Below, one piece after another: positions 33,697-43,874 of a stretch of 64,000 nt of DNA (positions within the stretch are counted from its first letter, which is position 1; every line of letters starts with the position of its first letter). The notes beneath the pieces were generated by a model that saw only the letters and a program-made list of their open reading frames with translations, was not told the DNA's origin and did not search any database. The stretch covers positions 34,079,608 to 34,143,607 of the forward strand of contig CAMGYJ010000010.1 in the NCBI GenBank assembly GCA_946122785.1, read 5' to 3'. This DNA comes from Linum tenue (taxonomy: Eukaryota; Streptophyta; Magnoliopsida; Malpighiales; Linaceae). A program made the translations under genes and the position numbers.

Positions 33697-35070
33697 TGAT
33701 AGCATCGTATTTGCACATGTTTTCACTCTTGTTTCCTGTCAATTTTAGCTCGAATTGATTGTTCCTTGGCCTATTTTACGCTAGGTTGTGTTGTTTTGTC
33801 GTATTTCAGGTCCTAGCAAGTAAAGAGGTGCATAGGCGCAAGTTTCGGGTCATTTGGAGGTCAAGTGGCGATTCACAGAACAAATGACGGGCAGCCCCTG
33901 CCAAATTACGGGCGTAATTGGTCCATGCATGCCCGTAAAAACAATGCCGAGCCTATTTTCCCCAGAATTCCTCTCGGCAGTAAAATTACGGGCAAGCATC
34001 CACCAAATTACGACCGTAATTAATTAACTACTGGCGGTAATTGTGAAACTACGGGCATAATTCCTCCCCCATCAGAGTAAAGTGAAACGCGCGTTTTGGG
34101 CGATTTACGGGCAGACCGTGATTACGACCGTAATTCTGCCCAGAATCGGGTTTTTGGAGGCAGATTCGAGCCAAGGAAGAGGCATTCGAGTTTTGAGAGC
34201 AAAAACAGATTTTTAGAGAGAGAAAGAGCGAAAAACAAACCCTACGAGCTATTTGCAGTGGATTTCTCACCATTGAAGCTCAGATCGCGTCCCCAGGAGT
34301 GAAGATTGACATCCCAGAGCAGATTTCCCTCATCTTTATGAGATGACTACTCTGATTTCTGTTTTCCTCTCTCTCTATGGAGTAGAACCCTTCTCTCACT
34401 TGGGTATGAAGAACCCTAGTTCCATGTGTTAGGGATTTGATTGTAATGACTTGGGATGATTATACTGTTTGGTTTTAATCGAATGATGCATGTTTTATTG
34501 AATTGATTGAAGTCTGATCAGCTTTTCTTGATTTCTGCTGCAACCTGAGATAGATAGAATCTGATTAGCTTGTTAGAGCTTCTTCATTCGATAGTAGGAG
34601 ATTGGTTATACGAGAGTTAGCCAGTTTACTGCTTTGTACTGGAATCCAATTCTAGTAGTGGAGTTCTGTGTTCATTGCTTCAGCTTTCTGTTCCAGTGAA
34701 GACTAGTCGTCTGCCGGGTAGTTAGACTGAGAGGGCTTGGTCAGCTTAAGAGATTCCAAACTACTGTCGGATCTTCCGCAGTCTAATCAATAGTGAATCA
34801 ACCCAGGATAATTACAATTGAACCTAACTAAGGAGCTAGGGGGACTCATTTCCCGAGTGACTCTTCCCTGCTTGAGAAAACCGAACCATTTCCTGCTTTC
34901 TTACTGCTTTTAGTTTTAACAACAATCAATCGACTTAGTTGGCTAGATAATAGATAATCACGGAGTAAGCAGTAGATCTAGCCCGGGTTGATAATAGAAC
35001 TTGCCTGTTATTGCATTCCCGGATTGCGATTACACTTGGTCGTAGTTTGGTGTTGTGTTTTTGCGTGTCA
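33697..35070 (+). repeat. 3' LTR of element D
   Basis: TGATAGC to GTGTCA, 1374 bp, closely matching 21854-23229. It keeps cccgggttgataatag near 34982 that the 5' copy lacks, and is shortened near 34136. It is followed by CCTGT and the continuing pararetroviral sequence. Confidence 0.95.
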
Positions 35071-36540
35071 CCTGTTAATTTTTCTTATTATGGAACAGCA
35101 GTTCAAGCCTCTCCTTTTAAATTAAAACGAGAAAATAGTGACCATGTCAAAGGAGAAGATATTCGACGTCTGACTGAACAAAACAATTATACAAACTGAT
35201 TTCTTCAGACCTTAGGAGATCAACTTACTAATGTTGAAATTAGTTTACCTCTGTCTTTTGGGTCTACTTCAAATACTCCTATTCCTCCTTCCAACAAACT
35301 TAATTCCCCCATTTTCAAACCTTTTGAAGTTTCTAAAGAATCTAGTCTTTAATTTAAGCTTGAAATAAAAAAACGTCTTAAACAACTTTCTACACAACTA
35401 TCCACTTCTAAGACTCCTTATATTTCTGACTCAAAATTCAATAGCAATGAGGATCAAATCGTCGATGACTCAGCTGAAGTAATTCAAGACCTAGAAGGTC
35501 ATATTGAAACAGAAATCAATCGTCTCGGATGGAGCCAACCCTCTGCATCTAAGATGTATTACCCACGTCCCACAACACCTGATTTAGCTCTCGAAGAGAA
35601 ATCCACCATTATCCAAAATAAATACAACTCCATTTCTATTTATGAATGGAATCTTGATGGATTTTCAGAATATCAAATTTTGAACCTTCTTCAACAAATG
35701 ACCATGGTAGCTAATGCTTACAAAACTCAAAATCAAACTTCTGATTACGCTATAGTTGAACTACTTATAGCCGGCTTTGCAGGTCAATTAAAGGGTTGGT
35801 GGGATAATATCTTAACCGTGGAAGACCAGAGAACTATTTTTACAGCTGTCAAATGTGATTCTTCTGGAACTCCTATTTTAGACTCTAATAATCAATCTTC
35901 TCAAGATGCAGTTGCATCCCTGATTTTTGCCATTTCAAAACATTTTATTGGAGATCCTTCACCTCTTAAAGATAAAAATGGCGAACTACTTTCTAATCTT
36001 CGTTGTAAAAAGTTTCATGACTTCCTATGGTACAAAGATACCTTTTTAACTAGGGTTATGCAAAGAGAAGATGGAAATCAACCATTTTGGAGAGAAAAGT
36101 TTTTAGCCGGTTTACCCCGTCTCTTAGGAGATAAAATCTGAAACAAAATCCAAGACACTTTTAATGGTCAAATTCCTTATGAGCAACTTACTTACGGAGA
36201 ACTTATTAGCTTTATACAAAAAGAAGGATTACAAATTTGCCATGATTTAAAACTTCAAAAACAAATCAAACGCGAACAAAAACTAACTCGAAAAGAACTA
36301 GGATCTTTTTGTGCTCAGTTTGATGAATCTTATTCAAAAATTTCTTCCAAATTTAACTGTGAGGATTGTAGCACCTAACCTCATTAAAAACATCGCGATT
36401 GTCCCTACCGATCTTTTAAAACCACGACTCAAAAATCCCATTTCTCTAGGAATCCCAGCCCAGATAAGGGACCACGATCTAACAATGAAAATAAAAACAT
36501 TACTTGTTTTCGTTGTGGAAAAACAGGTCATATTGGCAAA
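35071..36540 (+). pseudogene. Pararetroviral coat protein with zinc knuckle, half B
   Basis: Continuation of the polyprotein after element D. In-frame stops include TGA near 35199 and TAA near 35351. A long open part from 35554 to a TGA at 36139-36141 holds the caulimovirid capsid core (EWNLDGFSEYQILNLL, GWWDNIL, CKKFHDFLWYKDTFLTRV). A further stretch ends with ITCFRCGKTGHIGK, a zinc knuckle cut off before its last Cys at 36540. Beyond that point the sequence is unrelated. The next viral part (linker and protease) is on the minus strand at 20213. Confidence 0.85.
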
Positions 36541-36878
36541 GGCTAGCGTATGCCTGGGCGTACGCTAACCTTTGCGTACGCCCCTGTTCACACTTGAAAA
36601 TTTAATTATTAAATATTTTTATTTATATTATAACTAAATTAAATATTAATGATACTTTAAATTACAACCACATACATGTAATAATTATTGTGTACGTTTT
36701 AGTCCCTCATCAATCTTTATCATTCATTATGGTAAAATTTTTAATACTCAAATTTTGTGTATAGAATTAGAAATTTTTGCTTCTTTGAAGACGTATCATT
36801 TCCCATTTTATTTTTGTTATAAACTCATTTCCCTGCTTCTTTCTCCCAGGCCCCAACCGACAAAGGGGTACGCCAGCC
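36541..36878. mobile_element. Possible small MITE at the viral break
   Basis: AT-rich 338-bp stretch with terminal inverted similarity: GGCTAGCGTATGCC on the left and GGCTGGCGTACCCC (reverse complement of 36865-36878) on the right, 11 of 14 positions matching. A perfect 10-bp hairpin, GGGCGTACGC-8 nt-GCGTACGCCC, lies at 36556-36583. No target duplication is clear, so the element assignment is weak. Confidence 0.3.
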
Positions 36879-36880
36879 TG

Positions 36881-36883
<3 letters not shown>

Positions 36884-36922
<39 letters not shown>
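36884..36922 (+). repeat. (TA)n microsatellite
   Basis: About 19 TA units, next to the possible MITE end. Short frames reading Ile-Tyr repeats here are not genes. Confidence 0.97.
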
Positions 36923-36926
<4 letters not shown>

Positions 36927-37039
36927 TTTATCAAGCCAATTAATTTTGGGTTTATGTATCCTTTGCCCCTTCTGTTTTGAAGTAAGCATGGACTGTGTTT
37001 TGGCCAAGACAATTTTGTTTCAATATTCTTCTTCACTTG

Positions 37040-38376
37040 TGTTTACCCATAAAAAAAATCAGCTTGTACCACATCGATTAACTACAAGAGATTTAATGGA
37101 TTTATAAGGCCAGCTCAACATAATAATTAAAAGAGCTTGATGGGTCTTGTTGGGTTGGGCTTTTGGGCCTAAATGGCCAAACTCTTTCTTCCATATACGA
37201 TGGTCGACCGCCTCCCTGACCTTCATGGCCAACGGCCTTCTCAACCCCTTAGCGTGAAGTTAGACTCCCAAAAACTAAGTCTGGATATCAAGCCGACAAG
37301 ATGGGCTTGATAGCCAGGCATCAGGGTAACCAGCCAATAAGACAAGAAATTTGATTAAGGCAAGGTGGCTTGCTGAGGTAGCCACCCAACTAGGTATCAA
37401 ACAGTCGTGAATGGATCAGCTAGGATGCCGAGCAAAGGGTGCCAACTCGATTAGGAGGTGACAAGTTGGCCATCTGAGGTGACTACCCAGCTGGGTACCA
37501 AGTCATCATGAACATGATGCAGAGCCTCTTAGGGGGGCTATATGGAGACTAAGTCCCAAGATGGGCTTGGTGGTCCGCTAACGGGGTACCAAGCCAACAG
37601 GGTGCAATGTACCAACTTGATAAGATTGCAGAAACTAAGATGGGCTTGGTAGCAAGGGTATCAAGCCGACAAGATTGTGCTTGATACCAAGATGACAAGT
37701 TGGTGCTATGACAGTCTCTATAAGACTAAGTGTGGAGACTTGGGGTGTAAAGGGGCCAAGTTCTCATCCTGTTTAGGTGGGTAATATGTCCTAGCTATCA
37801 AAACGGTTCATCGAGGTGGCTAGCAAAATGAGGAGCGTGGAATCGTCAGGGCTATCGAGGATGTGATCAAGACTTCATCATAGAGGTTAAGGGAAAGAGG
37901 ATCAACATCAACCCGTTCTGGCATCGAGACCATCAAATACCCACCAGCCCCAAGACGGGACAAGGGACCCCAAGGCGACGGTTACCAACTAGTCACCAAG
38001 GTTGTGACAAGGGGCCCCGAGGTGGTTTGAAGCAAGAGGTCAACTAACAGTTACCAAGGAAGTTACACCTAGTGGCTATGAATAGGAGAAACTAAGATTG
38101 TAAACGGGTTCCACAACCAAACATTTGGCAACACATGTCAAACTCTATCTTTTTCTCTGCAATGTAGCCATAGTCGTAGCATTTAGTTTTTGGAGCTCTC
38201 ACTGAACCTCCATAGAAGTAGGAGTAACGTAACTTAGTTTTATCAGCCATCAAAATCGTGAAACACCCTCGTTCGATCATTGTTCGGAGAGGTGTGAACC
38301 GTGTTATTTATCGTTGTTACGAAATCAAGGTGCATCGATTGAGTTCAAACACCAGAATTTTCCTCGTCGCAAAACA
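37040..38376 (+). repeat. 5' LTR of element C
   Basis: 1337 bp, TGTTTACCC to GCAAAACA. The central part (37270-37740) is built from repeated, partly palindromic strings such as atcaagccgacaagatgggc followed by ttgat. A TATA-like region is near 38085 (ctatgaatag; ctataaatag in the 3' LTR). The U5-like end matches element E. Confidence 0.92.
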
Positions 38377-38379
38377 AAT

Positions 38380-38397
38380 TGGCACTCCTGGTGGGAC
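38380..38397 (+). other. Primer-binding site of element C
   Basis: TGGCACTCCTGGTGGGAC, three nt after the LTR. The same site with one change (TGGCACACC...) is in element E at 62254-62271. I do not assign the tRNA. Confidence 0.75.
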
Positions 38398-38413
38398 AAC
38401 TGTATTTGATTTA

Positions 38414-38956
38414 ATGGCTCATAGGATAAAATATCAAGAAGGTGATCTTCCACGAAGTTCTGTGGATGAGGAGCAAATGGCCGCCGAGGAAGGATGCCAA
38501 ATCCGAGGAGCTTTAGGCAACCTTGCCGGAGTGGAGGTTCCACTCTCGTCGGCGTCGATGGTAGATCTTGGCGAGGCATTATTGTTCCATCGCCAATCCA
38601 TGGAGGAAAACCGCCAGGCCATGGAGGATAATTGTCAAATGCTGGCGGAGAACCGCCAATTCATGGAGGAGAGTTGGGTTGAACTTGTTAGAAGTTCACA
38701 TCAGACAATTATCAAACTTGCTTATCTTAGTTCTATGTTAGGTAGATGTTTGGATGAATTGCTTGAAGCAACTATAGAAAATACAAATTGCTTGGTTAAG
38801 CTTAAAAATTATTTTATAGAACCAGTGGTGCAAGTTATTTCTTTACCAAAAAATGTTGTTGATCCACCACCAAGCACTGCTACTAAGTATACAAGTATCT
38901 ATTCTCCGGTGGCTGGACTACCCAGCCACGGTCATGGAACTTACCGCCTCCGATGA
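38414..38956 (+). CDS. Element C ORF1, gag-like N-terminal fragment
   Basis: 180 residues from ATG 38414 (MAHRIKYQEGDLPR). A middle part has a repeated MEENRQ/MEDNCQ/LAENRQ/MEES heptad-like pattern (about residues 61-86), likely a coiled coil. The gag of element E starts with a similar MEENRQ stretch (near 62072), so this is probably the N-terminus of a gypsy gag whose capsid part is lost. No catalytic motif. Confidence 0.5.
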   Translation: MAHRIKYQEGDLPRSSVDEEQMAAEEGCQIRGALGNLAGVEVPLSSASMVDLGEALLFHRQSMEENRQAMEDNCQMLAENRQFMEESWVELVRSSHQTIIKLAYLSSMLGRCLDELLEATIENTNCLVKLKNYFIEPVVQVISLPKNVVDPPPSTATKYTSIYSPVAGLPSHGHGTYRLR

Positions 38957-39112
38957 CAAGTAAACTACCTATTCAGCATAGCGGTTATATTAAAAATCTC
39001 TCACCCACGTTCACTACTCATGGGGAACAACCGCTTGTGCATACAGTTACTCTAGGAACCACCCCTGAGGCTAGATCTAGACTTAGTGTGACGAGTGGGG
39101 ACTTGCTAAACT

Positions 39113-40042
39113 TTGGTGTCATCCATACCCAACGGGTCAGGCCAACCATTAGGTGGGCATGGAAGTCTATCACCTGAAAACTTGAAGGTGAAGTGTCAGG
39201 CTTGGGGGCACGTTGATGTCAAGAAAGATGTACAAAGGGGTGTGTTCAAGAAAACACCACTTTCTTTGCCTAAGTGTGGCGAGGGGAGCATGTCTCCATC
39301 TTCATGCAGTGGACAAGGGGGCATGTCATCAAACATGAAGAATAGAGTGAGTGGCAAGTCTAAGCGGGTGTTGCGTACCCATGTCACCCATGATTTTCAT
39401 AACTTTGACAACGTGTCAACGAGTGGACAAGGAGGCAAGGCCCCTTGTAGCATGTCACCTATGAATGGTCGACATGGGGGCATGTCATCAATCAGAAATA
39501 GTAGACAGATAGACGTACCCAAGAAACCACAACAAACTCAAGCCACACATGCTTGTAGTAAGCATGATAGTGTAGCTAAGTATGGAAAGGGGTGCATGTC
39601 ATCGATAACAAGTAGTGGGAAGATAGGCATACCCAAGAAGCCTCCACGAGCCCAAGAGCATAATGGTGTAGCTAAGTGTGGCAAGGGGGGCACGTCAACA
39701 ACCATGAACAATGGCATGGGGGGAATGTCCCAGTTGCGCCTGCTGCTGTTGGGAAATCTTGATGGAGCGGCCTGTTGCTGGGAAGCTTCGACGGCAACAG
39801 AAGGCTCGACAGGGCGGGCGACTGATGCAGAGTTTTTTTTGGGAGAGGGTCTCTATTCTTCGAGCGACGAATTGGTAGAAAGAGAAGGATGGTATTCGGC
39901 TGGGGCCTGGGGGTTGGAAGGCAAAGGGAAAAAGAACAAAAACAAAATAATGAACTTGCAGCAGCTGGGTCTTGAACGGTGTATCTCATTAAACGAAGGG
40001 ACGCGTTTTCTGCTAGGAAAAAACCAATTCTCGTGTCCCTAA
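39113..40042 (+). CDS. Element C ORF2, glycine/serine repeat protein, unknown
   Basis: Open frame of about 300 codons without a clear ATG at its start (the first codon of the frame is TTG). The DNA module gtgtggcaaggggggcatgt, in variants, recurs seven times (about 39277, 39307, 39421, 39468, 39580, 39678, 39709). It encodes KCGKGGMSS-like motifs alternating with basic stretches (PKKPPRAQ). After 39730 composition changes to Leu/Glu-rich. No known domain. It could be a degenerate zinc-poor gag tail or a non-coding repeat open by chance. Confidence 0.35.
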   Translation: MVSSIPNGSGQPLGGHGSLSPENLKVKCQAWGHVDVKKDVQRGVFKKTPLSLPKCGEGSMSPSSCSGQGGMSSNMKNRVSGKSKRVLRTHVTHDFHNFDNVSTSGQGGKAPCSMSPMNGRHGGMSSIRNSRQIDVPKKPQQTQATHACSKHDSVAKYGKGCMSSITSSGKIGIPKKPPRAQEHNGVAKCGKGGTSTTMNNGMGGMSQLRLLLLGNLDGAACCWEASTATEGSTGRATDAEFFLGEGLYSSSDELVEREGWYSAGAWGLEGKGKKNKNKIMNLQQLGLERCISLNEGTRFLLGKNQFSCP

Positions 40043-40496
40043 TTCCACAAACCGGATTTTAACGTTTTTTCCCAGCTGCCCCATTTTTGCCAAATGGTTT
40101 TGACAATTGAACACGTTTTTTAGCTTGTGTTTTCTAATTTTTCTTGTGGCAACAAAAAACAAAAACGAAATGGCAAGTGAACATGGTATTAATGATTGGC
40201 CCTCGATTGTCTCGCACAATGCACAAAGAAGGGTTAAGTCGTCATAATTGATTTATTTGAGTGACTAAGTAGTTAATTGGCCATGAGGCCAAATGCAAGT
40301 CAATTATTTTGTCCAAGGATAATGATTTCGTTAGAGGAGGTCATGATTTAATGGCCTTGCGAATAAGATAAGAGACTTTTGATTAAGTATGAAAGCAATG
40401 AGGGATCTCTCATTCATTAAGCCAAGCCGTGCTTGTGTGGTTTGAATGCTGCTAATTTCCGATTGAATTTAGGGATGATGAAATCAAGTTAATCTC
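40043..40496 (+). other. Element C internal tail left of the Harbinger element
   Basis: Non-coding AT-rich DNA. It ends with tctc before TTA, the target of the Harbinger insertion. Confidence 0.55.
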
Positions 40497-41249
40497 TTAG
40501 GGCCCGTTTAGTATTGTTGCTTGTCTTTGTTTTCTATTGTGTTTTAAGAAATTTATAAAACCAAGAAAAAAATCGTGTTTAGTTGGGTTTTTATTTTCTG
40601 TTGTTAATCAGAGTTGCACAACAAGGCCCAAATATGAGAAACAACAACTTATTGATTTGGATCTTATTCTTGAACATGTTGCACAAGGGATTCCTACTTG
40701 TTGGGTGCTTGATTTCATTAGACTAGACCAGTTTTCGAATCCCACGGAAGCAAAAAAAAAAAAAAAAAAAAATTAACACATACCACCCCCCAAACCCTAC
40801 TTACTTGAACATATCAGCCACCCCAACCCCTTCATTTTCTCTCGAATGAGAGCAACTCCCCAGCCATCTCCTCTCCATTACAGTCGACGCCCTCTCCACT
40901 CCATTCCCGTCGATGCCGCCCCTGCGTGGCGGCCGCCTCCGCCCTCCCGTGCGACCCTCCGCCTCCTCGCCCCGCACGACCAGCCGCCCGTGCTCGACCC
41001 AGCCGCCGCCACCATGAGCTTCCCCCCCCCCACCCACCGCCGCCAGTCTCACCGTCGACCACTTCCCCTCCATAGAAGCCTCACTCCGACTCCCCGCAGC
41101 ATGTAAATTCGACTTCGTCAAAGTATTATGTTAATCTATACTTTTCTAAATATGTTCATGAATTTGGCATGTATGTAGTGAATGCTAGATTAGTTATTTG
41201 TGAATCTGGATTGATTGATATGTTCTTTATTTTTTGTTTTACCTCAGTT

Positions 41250-42301
41250 ATGGAGAAAATTGTTGAAAATGGTGATGTTGATTGTGTGGAGATTCAGAAA
41301 AATGATAATGGGGAGAGGGATGATAGCAAAATATGGGTGATAAAAGCTGAGCCTGTGTTCATTGATCTTTTGGTGGAACAAGTTAAAAAGGGAAATCGTG
41401 TTACTTCAACCTTTTCACCAACTGGATTTGTCAATCTCATAAAGAGCAGTTGAAAAGAGACTATACTAAGACTCAAGTGAAGAATAAGTTTAATGAGTTA
41501 AGGGGTAGACTCAGAGCTTTCAAGACATTGATTAGTCATACTGGAGCGGGATTTGAAGCTTCAACTGGTTGTGTTCAAGCAGAAGAACATGTTTGAGAAA
41601 GTGTTATCAAGGTAATAAATCAATCTCTTTTCCATAATAATAATACTAATTAAAATGGATGTTAAAAAATAATTTTACTTAAATTGAGATGACTTTATTA
41701 ATGAGTGTAGGGTTCAAAGTTGCATCTTAGATTCCGAAAGCAAGGATGTCCTGAATATAACAAGTTGTGCTACATATTTGGTGACACTACTGCTTCTGGA
41801 AATAATTCTCGTCCTTCAACCAAAGCTGCTTCTAATATTAATGAAGAAGAGTTTGTTGCATTGAAAAGTGTTGAGGTAACTAATCTTGATGGTGAAGAAG
41901 AAATTGGTGCAACTCCTGTTATTGGTAAGGAGGATAAGAACAAAAACAAAGGCAAGGGGAAAAAACAAAAGCAAGATAAGATTAGCTATGCTGAGTCCAT
42001 AGGAACATTGTTGTCATCCATGGTTGAGCGAGAGAAAATGAAAGTTGAGTGTGAGGCACAAAAGATGGCTTTTTCATTTGTGGGAAGAGGTGAAGTCTCC
42101 TCCAAGGCATGTGATGATGGGCAACTTATGGAATGTGTCAAGCTTTTGGATGAGATGAAAGTTAATGGTGCTTTATTTGCAAAAGTTGTGAAGTGTCTCC
42201 ATGATTCTAAATAATATAAAAATGTGTTCTTGAATGTGTTCGAAGAGAGGAGGCGTAATTTGTTGCAGCTTTGGATGCTTTGGATGTTTTGTTATGTTTA
42301 A
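41250..42301 (+). pseudogene. Harbinger ORF1, Myb/SANT-like DNA-binding protein (copy 1)
   Basis: The partner protein of PIF/Harbinger transposases, which helps bind the ends. The first exon has ATG 41250 and a Myb_DNA-bind_3-type trihelix (VFIDLLVEQVKKGNR). A 10-bp deletion (gctggtttga, present in copy 2) after 41433 shifts the frame. Exon 2 starts after an AG near 41710 (HLRFRKQGCPEYNKLCYIFGDTTASG) and is open to a TAA at 42212-42214 where copy 2 has Glu. Both lesions are private to copy 1. Confidence 0.85.
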
Positions 42302-42503
42302 AACTCTCTTGTTCTGTACTATTTTGGAGTGTTATCATTTGGTTTGAAGTTGGTTAGTAATGAATATTTCTGTGAATGTTGGATTTGGAGTTGGTTTGTA
42401 ATGAATATTTGTATGAATGTTGGATTTGATTATGAGTTGTAATGAATGTGTTATGATGTTATTTCTATGGATGTTCATTACTTTACTTTGTATACACAAA
42501 TAA

Positions 42504-43590
42504 ATGGCTACTTTTTCAGATTCATCATCAGACTCCGTTGACGATAAATTAGTAGTAATAATGCTAGCATCGATGGAGGAGGAGAGGAGGAAGTCGTCCT
42601 CTAAAAATCCTTGTAGAACATCGAGGACATGATTGGGTGCAAGAGATTCTCCATGGACATCCAATCCGAATATATGAGCAGTTAAGGATGCATAAAAGGA
42701 ATTTTGTTTCTCTATGTGAGGAACTAAAACGATATGGAGGGTTGGAATCGATAAATAATGTGACAGTTGAAGAACAAGTTGCAATATTAATGAAAGTTGT
42801 TGGACACTCATGGACCACCAGAGATGGCGCAGAAAGGTTCCAACATTTCACAACCACTATATCTAAGTACTTTGGCATAGTGTTGAAAGCAATCAACAAA
42901 ATTGCAGTAAGGCTAATTAAACCACCAAATATGGGTGTGATTCCAGAACAGATCATGGATAACTCAAAATTTTACCCATGTTTTAAGGTTAACCTCTTAT
43001 CCTTTATTTCATATTGCACATGTTTCATATTATGATGATCTTGATTTAGGTATATTGTCTTACAAGATGCTGTTGATGTTATAGATGGAGTGCACATTGA
43101 TGTTGTAGTTCCAACTGATGAGCAAATCCTCTATCGAGGATGAAAAGCAAAAACAACACAAAATGTTTTGTGTGTTTGTTCTTTTGATATGCTATTTACA
43201 TATGTAATAGCAGGATGGGAAGGCACTGCGAATGATGCTAGAATACTAATGGAGACAATCGCAAATCCAGATAATGAATTTCCAATGCCACCAAAAGGTA
43301 TGATATCTACATTTCATTCTTTTATTAATACAATATGAGTGATAGTGAGATCTTATTAGTTTACTTTCAACATATTCATTTAGGTAAATATTATCTTGTG
43401 GACTATGGATTTCAAAATATCCCTGGATTTCTAGCACCATTTCAAGGAGCTACCCGTCATTTTCAAAAGATGAGGCATAGAGGCGGACCAAGAGGGCGTA
43501 AAGAATTATTCAACTATCGGCATTCAAGTCTGCGTAATGTGATTGAGCATTCCTTCAGAGTTTTAAAGGCAAGGTTTCTGATTCTAAAGT
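42504..43590 (+). pseudogene. Harbinger DDE transposase (copy 1)
   Basis: HARBI1-like transposase. The start ATG at 42504 gives MATFSDSSSD. A shift near 42625 separates it from the main frame (HDWVQEILHGHPIRIYEQLRM). The DDE residues are visible: Asp in VIDGVHIDV, Asp in GWEGTANDARI, and Glu in SLRNVIEHSFRVLKARF, split over exons. An internal TGA at 43141-43143 replaces the Arg usual in YRGRKG-like motifs. The C-terminus is missing: after KARF comes a 31-bp tandem repeat (43600-43675) and the transposon end. Confidence 0.87.
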
Positions 43591-43595
43591 TCATG

Positions 43596-43680
43596 CGGTT
43601 TTTGTTTCTTATAGTAGTAACTAAACGCGTTTTTGTTCTTATAGTAGTAACTAAACGCGTTTTTGTTTCTTGTTGTCAGG
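43596..43680 (+). repeat. Tandem repeat near the Harbinger 3' end
   Basis: Two to three copies of gtttttgttcttatagtagt followed by aactaaacgc. They replace the C-terminal transposase coding region. Confidence 0.8.
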
Positions 43681-43874
43681 TTTCATGATTTTTCAGATTT
43701 ATCAACTAAACAAGTTGTGTTTTCTATTTTTTTCTTGTTGTGGTTGTACATCTGTTTACACAACACCACTACAACCACAACAACAACAAAATGATACTAA
43801 ACGGGGCCTTAGGTTGTCAATGTGTTGTCAACAACTTAGTGCATAATCCTTATACACTAAGTTGTGGGGGCATT

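Larger units (their letters stand above)
21854..35070 (+). mobile_element. Element D: complete Athila-like Ty3/gypsy retrotransposon
   Basis: 13.2 kb with near-identical LTRs of 1376 and 1374 bp (TG...CA), an Asp-tRNA-type primer-binding site, gag, protease, RT, RNase H, integrase, an Athila env-like ORF and a polypurine tract. Target duplication is CCTAT (21849-21853) against CCTGT (35071-35075), one mismatch. It sits inside the pararetrovirus polyprotein, so it is younger than the virus. Gag and env-like are broken, but pol is disrupted only by four TAG codons. A hAT MITE interrupts the protease. Confidence 0.95.
40500..43808 (+). mobile_element. PIF/Harbinger DNA transposon, copy 1
   Basis: 3.3 kb inside element C. 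Terminal inverted repeats: GGGCCCGTTTAGTAT on the left and GGCCCCGTTTAGTAT on the right (reverse complement), flanked by TTA (40497-40499 and 43809-43811), the family's 3-bp target duplication. It encodes a Myb-like ORF1 and a DDE transposase, both damaged. An A20-plus run lies at 40750-40771 and a GC-rich exon-like stretch at 40846-41100. Confidence 0.92.

Noticed and set aside
36755..37036. Frames with Ile-Tyr repeats
   Set aside because: Translation of the (TA)n microsatellite.
40801..41121. GC-rich overlapping frames on both strands near the Harbinger left end
   Set aside because: Low-complexity Pro/Arg or Gly/Ala translations; more likely the transposon's untranslated or first-exon region.
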